Assembly: GCA_021813265.1 (NCBI GenBank)
Contig: JAKALF010000032.1
Coordinates: 1-6,900, forward strand
Direction: 5' to 3'
From: a bacterium
GTDB taxonomy: Bacteria > Patescibacteriota > Minisyncoccia > UBA6257 > GWB1-50-10
Length of the DNA: 6,900 nucleotides
This document shows, piece by piece, positions 1-4,491 of this stretch; the stretch's first letter is position 1, and each line of letters starts with the position of its first letter. The notes under the pieces are model-generated. The model did no database searches. It was not told the DNA's origin and saw nothing but the letters and a program-made list of their open reading frames with translations. A program made the translations under genes and the position numbers.

Positions 1-16
1 ATCAATAAGGGCAGAA

Positions 17-24
17 GAAATCTA
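17..24. repeat. Left copy of probable 8-bp target-site duplication
   Basis: GAAATCTA directly outside the left inverted repeat. The matching position on the right reads GAAATTTT, so 6 of 8 bases agree. IS1595 elements duplicate 8 bp, so this is probably a decayed duplication from an old insertion. Two A/T-rich 8-mers could also agree this well by chance. Confidence 0.5.
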
Positions 25-41
25 GGCGCTAGACTAGCAAA
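25..41 (+). repeat. Left terminal inverted repeat of the IS
   Basis: GGCGCTAGACTAGCAAA. It matches the reverse complement of the right end (GGCATTAGACTAGCAAA) except at two positions. It contains the palindrome GCTAG-A-CTAGC (28-38), which the right end has only in part. Confidence 0.88.
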
Positions 42-45
42 AATA

Positions 46-54
46 TGCTAAAGT
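46..54 (+). promoter_or_regulatory. Candidate extended -10 promoter of the transposase
   Basis: TGC-TAAAGT: a TG extension one base before a -10-like hexamer (4 of 6 to TATAAT), with 7 nt between the hexamer and the ATG. Transcription would begin at or next to the start codon, giving a leaderless mRNA. No -35 box is evident; the left inverted repeat occupies that place. Confidence 0.45.
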
Positions 55-61
55 CTGGAAT

Positions 62-742
62 ATGCCCGCAAAATACACCCGGTTAAGCAAAAAGAGGATA
101 CATGAAATATTGAGGTGTTTTTACGCCGATCTGGGAGCCACCCAAGCGGCAAAATTAACCGGCATCAATCGAAACACCGTGAATGACTGGTATTGCACCT
201 TTCGCGAAGCAATCGCCGATTTCCAGGAAGAGCAGGTCAGGAAATCATCCGGATCGTTCGAGATCGACGAATCATACTTCGGCGGTCCTCGGAAGAAGCT
301 TCATGTCGGGGACCGAAGGAAGAGAGGCCGGGGCGCGGAAAACAAAGTGCCGGTCTTCGGCATCAAGAAGAGAAGCGACGGGACGGTATATACCAAGATC
401 ATCGAAAACGTTGAAAAATCAACCCTTTTGCCGATCATTAAGAGAATCATCAAACACAAATCCGTCATCTACACGGATGGCTGGACAAGCTATGATGGGC
501 TTGTGTTTGACGGTTACAAACATTACCGGATCAATCATTCAAAACAATACTCAAACCGTCGGGGAACGCATATCAACGGCATTGAGAACTTCTGGGGCTT
601 CGCCAAGCAGAGATTGGCCAAATTCCACGGACTTTCCAGGAAGAACTTCTACTTTCATTTGAAAGAATGCGAATTTCGCTACAACAAAAAACATGATATG
701 ATGAAAATATTGAAGAAAGTTATTAACAGTTTGCTAGTCTAA
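62..742 (+). CDS. IS1595-family transposase (DDE, IS1016-like)
   Basis: A 226-residue DDE transposase that would cut and join the ends of the surrounding IS. Residues about 26-44 form a helix-turn-helix (TQAAKLTGINRNTVNDWY). The catalytic domain follows. The first Asp is D69 in EIDESYFGG, typical of the ISXO2-like/IS1595 domain. The second is D139 in IYTDGWTSYD. The third acid is E175 in NGIENFWG, followed by the usual FHG, R, and FRYN motifs near residues 188-208. The N-terminal zinc ribbon found in ISXO2-type members is missing, and the short length fits IS1016-type members. There is no Shine-Dalgarno site; the ATG follows a -10-like box by 7 nt. The stop lies in the right inverted repeat. 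No frameshift is seen, so the gene is probably functional. Confidence 0.93.
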   Translation: MPAKYTRLSKKRIHEILRCFYADLGATQAAKLTGINRNTVNDWYCTFREAIADFQEEQVRKSSGSFEIDESYFGGPRKKLHVGDRRKRGRGAENKVPVFGIKKRSDGTVYTKIIENVEKSTLLPIIKRIIKHKSVIYTDGWTSYDGLVFDGYKHYRINHSKQYSNRRGTHINGIENFWGFAKQRLAKFHGLSRKNFYFHLKECEFRYNKKHDMMKILKKVINSLLV

Positions 743-746
743 TGCC
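730..746 (-). repeat. Right terminal inverted repeat of the IS
   Basis: TTTGCTAGTCTAATGCC on the + strand, the inverted partner of the left end. The last codons and the TAA of the transposase gene fall inside it, so coding and end-recognition sequence are shared. Confidence 0.88.
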
Positions 747-754
747 GAAATTTT
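747..754. repeat. Right copy of probable 8-bp target-site duplication
   Basis: GAAATTTT directly outside the right inverted repeat, 6 of 8 bases identical to the left flank. It ends 7 nt before the ATG of the SDR gene. Confidence 0.5.
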
Positions 755-761
755 CAAAAAT

Positions 762-1643
762 ATGAACCTCCAAGGCACAAGAATTTTAATAACTGGGGTC
801 GGTATAAAGCCCGTTGAGTATGTTTTTACCGACATAACTACCGGCCAACCTTCCCATACCTCGGTTTTAGCTGACGGCAAAGAGTACAAAGCCAATATCG
901 GTGCGGCGACGGCGTTTGAGTGCGCGAAAAACGGTGCTGTAGTCCACCTCGTCGCTCGCACCGAAAGCAAGCTGCAAATTATCAAGAAATGGATTGAGGA
1001 AAGTGTATCCGGCGCACAGGTCAAGTATTCTGCCGTTGACCTTGGAGACATTGCCGCTTTGCAAAAGTTAGTCGCTTCCATTCCTGACGATTTACCTTTG
1101 TACTGGGTGCAGTCGGTTGGCCTCGGCGCGGGGACAGTGCAAGTGAAAGACGACAATCCGTATTTGCTCATTGACGACTTGTCGGAGGATTTAATCGAAG
1201 CCGAACTTTCGGTTTTGAAAAATACCGTCAGCTTGCTACGGCTCTTGCTCTCGCGTTTCCGCAAACAAAAAGAAACGCGCGTGTGCGTCGTGTCGTCAAT
1301 GAGTGCAATTCGCTCCGTCATCTCCGGTAGCATGCACATGGCCGCAAAGGGTGCGATTAGTCGTTTTGCAAATGCCGCGACTATCGAACTCGACAAAGAT
1401 AAAATTTTCGTTACAGATATGCGGCCAGGTATTGTTGATACCGGAATGTATGACTCGAAAGTTGTGCAAGAAACAGTTAGCATGATGGGTAAAAATTACG
1501 GATACGATTATTCAAAAACAAATATTTTTTGTGCGCCCCCATCGGCCGTTGGCAAGGCGATAGTTTCCGCACTAACTTCGGAGGCGCACATACTTTCAAT
1601 CAACATGGTCGCTCGTGGGCAATGGCCTCACGAGCAGTCATGA
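762..1643 (+). CDS. SDR-family (Rossmann) oxidoreductase-like protein, atypical active site
   Basis: A 293-residue short-chain dehydrogenase/reductase-like protein; substrate unknown. The first strand and nucleotide loop are recognisable (ILITG, residues 8-12), but about 30 residues (13-44) sit between TG and the rest of the glycine-rich turn (NIGAATA, 45-51), whose usual first Gly is Asn. D93-L94 matches the adenine-contacting DL. VQSVGLGAG (116-124) occupies the NNAG position. Catalytic Ser is S178 or S179, and K196 is the Lys of YxxxK, but the Tyr position is H192 (HMAAK). RPGIVDTGM (221-229) is the usual loop after strand 6. The N-terminus is complete, so the upstream IS did not truncate it. 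No ribosome site is visible. Its GC is far higher than that of the next gene. It could be a real reductase using His, or a binding-only SDR. Confidence 0.85.
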   Translation: MNLQGTRILITGVGIKPVEYVFTDITTGQPSHTSVLADGKEYKANIGAATAFECAKNGAVVHLVARTESKLQIIKKWIEESVSGAQVKYSAVDLGDIAALQKLVASIPDDLPLYWVQSVGLGAGTVQVKDDNPYLLIDDLSEDLIEAELSVLKNTVSLLRLLLSRFRKQKETRVCVVSSMSAIRSVISGSMHMAAKGAISRFANAATIELDKDKIFVTDMRPGIVDTGMYDSKVVQETVSMMGKNYGYDYSKTNIFCAPPSAVGKAIVSALTSEAHILSINMVARGQWPHEQS

Positions 1644-1679
1644 TTTTCCGCCAAAGAAAAACTTGAAATTGTTAATTCC

Positions 1680-1730
1680 TGCGGCGAAGCCGCACCGCCT
1701 GCCCGCCATTCCGAGCGCCGCCTCTTTTTT
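1680..1730 (+). terminator. GC-rich hairpin patch, possible terminator after the SDR gene
   Basis: A short GC-rich stretch in otherwise AT-rich spacer. TGCGGC-GAA-GCCGCA forms a compact local hairpin (1680-1694). Alternatively GCGGCG (1681-1686) can pair with CGCCGC (1716-1721), directly before CTCTTTTTT. It may end SDR transcription, or be a remnant of a palindromic repeat brought in with this segment. Confidence 0.35.
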
Positions 1731-1748
1731 GAATAAATATTTATAAAA

Positions 1749-1775
1749 CCTGTTTTTCAAAGCAGGCTTTTTTTT
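1749..1775 (+). terminator. Intrinsic terminator upstream of the HD-domain gene
   Basis: CCTGTTT pairs with AAGCAGG (one G-T wobble) around a TTCA loop, followed by C and eight T. It is a convincing rho-independent terminator, 11 bases before the -10 box of the next gene. Confidence 0.75.
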
Positions 1776-1786
1776 GATAAAAAATG

Positions 1787-1792
1787 TATAAT
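1787..1792 (+). promoter_or_regulatory. -10 box (TATAAT) of the HD-domain gene, leaderless arrangement
   Basis: A perfect TATAAT with exactly 7 nt before the GTG at 1800. Initiation would fall on or beside the start codon. The expected -35 position lies in the terminator T-run and shows no consensus. The box supports GTG 1800 as the true start. Confidence 0.6.
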
Positions 1793-1799
1793 AAACATC

Positions 1800-2903
1800 G
1801 TGGAATCTAAAAATTTTGAAAATAAATCACAAAAAGGAAATTTTATTTTCCCGTCTCTGAAGGATGAAAAAGGAGAAATAGAAAGAATCGCAGAACTTTA
1901 TGCTTCTGAAAATGAGAATGATTTTGTTTTAAAATTTTTAGAAGCATACAAAAAAGCAAAGCTAGTAGATTTAAATGATGACATTTGGAGTAAATTAGAA
2001 AATACAGATTCTTTTGATATTCCAGTTGGTGATTTTGATAAAATAGAAGAGCAGATAACTTATACCAATCAAGAAACTGGGGCTACAAGGGATTGGCAAG
2101 ACATAAAAGAAAAAATGGAGCAAGGAAAGGAACTCGATGCTCCTATGATTTTGAATTATGATAACAATTTCTATTTGATTAGTGGAAACACGAGACTAAT
2201 GGTTGCTCGTGGTCTTGGAAAAACTCCAAAAGTTTTAATTATAAAAATTAAAAGTGAACAATTTCCAAAAGAAAATCGAGAAACTTTTTTCAAAAGATTA
2301 GAAGGAAAACTTTCAAAAGAAGAAATTCAAGATATTGATTTTGCTTACGATATTTCAAAAGAAGCCCATCGTCCCGCAATGCGTGATGAAGGTATGCGTT
2401 ATTTTGAACACCCTAGAGCTGGTTGTTTAATTATGACTGACGAACTTGGATTATATGATAGAGATTTGCTTATTAGCTTTCTCTTACATGACGTTGGAGA
2501 GGATACCCCAATGCTCGGCAATGTTACAAAATCGTATGATGAATTTAGAGAAAAAGCAGAATTTAGATTACAAAAATTATTCGGCGAAAAAGTTGCTGAT
2601 ACCGTAATTCGTCTAACAAAACCTTCTGTTGATAATATTAAATTTCACTCGAAAGAAGAAGTTTATAATTTTTATTTGGAAGAATTACAAAAGAGCGAAG
2701 ACGCTATCTTAGGTAAAATGGTTGATCGACTTCATAATTTAAGAAGCCTACCTACTGACAAGCCGGAAAAAATTAAACGGCAAGTAGAAGAAACAGAATC
2801 AAAATATATTCCATTTTTTGATTCTATTTCCGGAGAAAAAAAGCAATATGCGGAAATTTTGCTGTCAAAAATAAAAGACCAGTTAGTAAAACTTAAAGGA
2901 TAG
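1800..2903 (+). CDS. ParB/Srx-like domain fused to MESH1/SpoT-type HD hydrolase
   Basis: A 367-residue two-part protein. The N-terminal part has a ParB/sulfiredoxin-like core at about 112-150: an APMIL strand, then a YLISGNTRLMVARGLG segment, where GNTRL resembles the GxxR/RL nucleotide-handling motif, then PKVLIIKI. The C-terminal part (about 180-320) matches the HD hydrolase of RelA/SpoT and MESH1 proteins: H190 and R195 ahead of YFEHP (H204), LLHDVGEDT (H230-D231, E234-D235), FGEKVADTVIRLTK (261-274), and KMVDRLHNLR (D309, N313). All metal and catalytic positions are present, and there is no synthetase domain. It may hydrolyse (p)ppGpp or a related nucleotide in the cytoplasm. GTG start without Shine-Dalgarno. 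It is extremely AT-rich (22% GC in one counted line), unlike both neighbours, so it was probably acquired separately. The N-terminal assignment is less sure than the HD one. Confidence 0.85.
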   Translation: MESKNFENKSQKGNFIFPSLKDEKGEIERIAELYASENENDFVLKFLEAYKKAKLVDLNDDIWSKLENTDSFDIPVGDFDKIEEQITYTNQETGATRDWQDIKEKMEQGKELDAPMILNYDNNFYLISGNTRLMVARGLGKTPKVLIIKIKSEQFPKENRETFFKRLEGKLSKEEIQDIDFAYDISKEAHRPAMRDEGMRYFEHPRAGCLIMTDELGLYDRDLLISFLLHDVGEDTPMLGNVTKSYDEFREKAEFRLQKLFGEKVADTVIRLTKPSVDNIKFHSKEEVYNFYLEELQKSEDAILGKMVDRLHNLRSLPTDKPEKIKRQVEETESKYIPFFDSISGEKKQYAEILLSKIKDQLVKLKG

Positions 2904-2966
2904 AGCTTTGACTATTTTTGCCCCCACCGCCCTTGTTGTTTCGCGGGATGTCCCCATCATTTTAGA

Positions 2967-2996
2967 ATGACAAATAACAAAGATACATGATACAAT
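2967..2996 (+). promoter_or_regulatory. Promoter of the DsbA-VKOR pair
   Basis: ATGACA (2967-2972, 5 of 6 to TTGACA), an 18-bp spacer, then TACAAT (2991-2996, 5 of 6 to TATAAT). Seven nt separate the -10 box from the ATG at 3004, the same geometry as for the HD gene, suggesting a leaderless transcript. Confidence 0.6.
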
Positions 2997-3003
2997 ATCC
3001 GTC

Positions 3004-3756
3004 ATGGAACAAGACAATCAACATATAGAGCATCGTCTCACTAAAAAAGAAAAACGAGAACTTAGAAGACAAGAAAAACAGGAGATAAGAGAAAAAACTG
3101 AGTCTAAGAGAACTACAAAGAGGGTTTTAACATGGATATCCATTTTTGTTGTTTTAGGGCTCGTTGTTTTTGGAATGGTGAAGATACTTTCTTCAGTTTC
3201 TGATAATGGAGGGGGGGTAATGTCCTTTCAGATTGGGGATCAAGATTGGATAGAGGGAAATAGCAACGCGACGACAACTATCGTGGAATATAGCGATTTC
3301 CAATGTCCGGCATGCGCCCGATACTACCCGCTTGTGAAACAATTAGTTTCGGATCTAGGTTCTCAAATACGGGTTGTGTATAGAAACTTTCCGCTTCCTC
3401 AACACCAGAATGCCGATGTAGCGGCTCGCGCGGCTGGGGCCGCGGGGAAACAGGGGAAACTTTGGGAAATGCACGATAAGCTTTTTGAAAATCAGAACGC
3501 GTGGGCGGAAAAGGGAAATGCCGAAGAGATATTCATAGGATACGCGAATGAACTCGGATTAAACGTGAATCAGTTTAAAACAGACATTAATTCTAAAGAT
3601 ATAGAAAAGAAAATTCAGGACGATCTTAAGTCGGGTCTTGGAGCGGGAGTCAACAGCACGCCATCGTTTTTTATAAACGGCGTTAAAATACAGAATCCCA
3701 GAAGTTATGATGAATTTAAATCAATCATTGAACAGTCTATTCGATCCGCGCGATAA
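3004..3756 (+). CDS. Membrane-anchored DsbA-like thiol oxidoreductase
   Basis: A 250-residue protein of the DsbA/thioredoxin_4 type that would form disulfides in proteins outside the cytoplasmic membrane. Residues 1-40 are a highly charged Lys/Arg/Glu cytoplasmic tail, and about 41-63 form one transmembrane anchor without a clear cleavage site. The thioredoxin fold follows: IVEYSDFQCPACARYY carries the active-site C101-P-A-C104, VVYRNFPLP is the next strand, an Ala-rich helical insert spans about 137-215, and STPSFFING holds the cis-proline loop (T219-P220). The length suits the anchored Gram-positive/CPR form. It overlaps the VKOR gene by 50 nt, its expected re-oxidising partner. ATG 3004 is supported by the promoter 7 nt upstream. 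No other cysteines are present. Confidence 0.92.
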   Translation: MEQDNQHIEHRLTKKEKRELRRQEKQEIREKTESKRTTKRVLTWISIFVVLGLVVFGMVKILSSVSDNGGGVMSFQIGDQDWIEGNSNATTTIVEYSDFQCPACARYYPLVKQLVSDLGSQIRVVYRNFPLPQHQNADVAARAAGAAGKQGKLWEMHDKLFENQNAWAEKGNAEEIFIGYANELGLNVNQFKTDINSKDIEKKIQDDLKSGLGAGVNSTPSFFINGVKIQNPRSYDEFKSIIEQSIRSAR

Positions 3757-4168
3757 AAGGGTCGCTGTTTGGTTTCTTACGGTGAGTAGTTTGGGGTTTT
3801 TAGACGCCCTGTATCTCGCTATAACCCATTATCTTGGAACTAATCTTAACTGTTTTATTTTAAAGGGTTGTGATGTAGTTACCACGAGTTATTACGCGAC
3901 ACTGTTAGGAGTCCCCGTCGCGTTACTTGGGACCATTTACTATCTTTTCATACTACTTTTGTCGATCGTGGCTCTTGATATAGAGAGCAAAAGAGTTCTA
4001 TATATTGTTGCCCGAATTGTTCCTTTAGGATTTTTAGCGTCTCTCTGGTTTATATTCGCGCAGGTTTTTCTTATCAAATCGCTTTGTATATATTGTATCT
4101 TTTCCGCCATAACATCCACAGCTCTTTTTATCATAGGGTTCATATATCTAAGAAAAAATAATCATTAG
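3707..4168 (+). CDS. VKOR-family membrane protein (DsbB-like reoxidase)
   Basis: A 153-residue vitamin K epoxide reductase homologue. Bacterial members reoxidise DsbA-like partners and pass electrons to quinone. The four family cysteines are present: loop pair C49 and C55 (NCFILKGC) and the membrane CxxC at C127-C130 (CIYC). The family signature after the loop pair also appears (VVTTSYYATLLGVPVALLG, with S61). Hydrophobic segments at about 20-40, 65-90, 97-121 and 125-148 give the expected helix bundle. There is no fused thioredoxin domain; the partner is the DsbA-like gene it overlaps by 50 nt, so translation is probably coupled. Starts at 3707, 3710 (ATG) or 3728 (TTG) all leave the first helix intact, and none has a good Shine-Dalgarno site. 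Confidence 0.92.
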   Translation: MMNLNQSLNSLFDPRDKRVAVWFLTVSSLGFLDALYLAITHYLGTNLNCFILKGCDVVTTSYYATLLGVPVALLGTIYYLFILLLSIVALDIESKRVLYIVARIVPLGFLASLWFIFAQVFLIKSLCIYCIFSAITSTALFIIGFIYLRKNNH

Positions 4169-4172
4169 GTGT

Positions 4173-4200
4173 TTGCGAAATATTTTTTCTGCTGTATACT
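4173..4200 (+). promoter_or_regulatory. Candidate promoter between VKOR and the small Pro/Glu-rich gene
   Basis: TTGCGA (4 of 6), a 16-bp spacer, TATACT (5 of 6). Initiation near 4207 would leave a leader of about 55 nt before the ATG at 4263. That leader contains an AGGAG (4213-4217) with no start codon at usable distance. A second -10-like TAAAGA with TG extension lies at 4248-4256, closer to the ATG. Confidence 0.4.
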
Positions 4201-4262
4201 TAGTGTCATATCAGGAGATAAAGCGATAGTCGTAAGCTTTTTGTAAATGGTAAAGAATTATT

Positions 4263-4406
4263 ATGGAACCAAACCAAAATAATGGAGGAGCAATGGATCC
4301 GAATACCCAAGTTCCTATGCCTGAAGAAGTGGAGACAGCTCCCCAAACAGAAGCACCCGCTTCTCCTGAAACAGAGTCTCCCGCGGAAGGAGCTCCGAAG
4401 CAATAG
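4263..4406 (+). CDS. Small Pro/Glu/Ala-rich hypothetical protein (47 aa)
   Basis: A short open frame encoding 47 residues, acidic and rich in Pro, Glu, Ala and Thr (PMPEEVETAPQTEAP, then ASPETESPAEGAPKQ), with no hydrophobic segment and no cysteine. It is likely disordered and cytoplasmic. Evidence that it is real: it fills a gap bounded by promoter-like boxes and a terminator, its composition is protein-like and biased, and similar short Pro/Glu/Ala-rich proteins are frequent in CPR genomes (a recollection, not a search). Two starts are possible. ATG 4263 lacks a Shine-Dalgarno site. ATG 4293 has GGAGGAG (4284-4290) just before it, giving 37 residues, though the spacing is short. Function unknown. 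Confidence 0.6.
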   Translation: MEPNQNNGGAMDPNTQVPMPEEVETAPQTEAPASPETESPAEGAPKQ

Positions 4407-4427
4407 GATAAATTCATCCTGTTTTTG

Positions 4428-4463
4428 AAAAATCTCTCTCGTAACCCGATGGAGATTTTGTTT
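4428..4463 (+). terminator. Probable intrinsic terminator after the small Pro/Glu-rich gene
   Basis: AAAATCTC (4429-4436) pairs perfectly with GAGATTTT (4452-4459). Inside, TCG and CGA (4439-4441 and 4447-4449) can add a short inner stem. The right arm supplies four T, then GTTT. It lies directly before the promoter of the coiled-coil gene. The T-run is interrupted, so strength is uncertain. Confidence 0.5.
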
Positions 4464-4464
4464 A

Positions 4465-4473
4465 TGCTATAAT
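4465..4473 (+). promoter_or_regulatory. Extended -10 promoter of the coiled-coil operon
   Basis: TGC-TATAAT: a perfect -10 with TG extension. No -35 box is seen at 16-18 bp, as is common for extended -10 promoters. Initiation near 4480 would give a leader of about 12 nt before ATG 4492, without a Shine-Dalgarno site. Confidence 0.65.
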
Positions 4474-4491
4474 GAAACATATACCTAAACT

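Larger units (their letters stand above)
25..746 (+). mobile_element. IS1595-family (IS1016-like) insertion sequence
   Basis: A complete, compact insertion sequence of about 722 bp. It holds one transposase gene and is bounded by 17-bp inverted repeats that match at 15 of 17 positions. Both ends start with GGC when read inward, and each is flanked by a similar 8-mer. IS1595-family elements make 8-bp target duplications, and the IS1016 subgroup has this small size, so family and boundaries agree. The transposase stop codon lies inside the right repeat. The element lies just upstream of the SDR gene and separates it from its original upstream DNA. Whether it is still mobile is unknown, but both ends and the reading frame look intact. 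Confidence 0.87.

Noticed and set aside
731..759. Outward promoter formed by the IS right end (TTGCTA) for the SDR gene
   Set aside because: At 17-bp spacing the -10 position reads TCAAAA (3 of 6). TCTAAT (738-743) has no -35 at usable distance.
734..1483. Long open frame (249 codons) on the minus strand opposite the SDR gene
   Set aside because: The plus-strand frame has clear SDR motifs in order. The minus product is Ser/Thr/Cys-rich without recognisable motifs, as expected of an antisense shadow of a GC-richer gene.
1644..1735. Integron attC recombination site after the SDR gene
   Set aside because: The GC-rich palindrome and a GTTAATT looked suggestive, but there is no proper GTTRRRY/RYYYAAC core pair here or after the HD gene, and no integrase is present.
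4220..4242. AAAGC/GCTTT hairpin with five T as an attenuator in the leader of the small gene
   Set aside because: Only five pairs, three of them A-T, around an 11-nt loop. Too weak to call.
4247..4282. Eleven-codon leader peptide starting at ATG 4247
   Set aside because: No ribosome site, and it overlaps a -10-like box and the start of the 47-aa frame. No amino-acid run typical of attenuation leaders.
4211..4480. Minus-strand frames across the small Pro/Glu-rich gene
   Set aside because: Their stops and starts overlap the plus-strand promoter and terminator, and the products show no coherent domain. The plus-strand short frame fits the flanking signals better.
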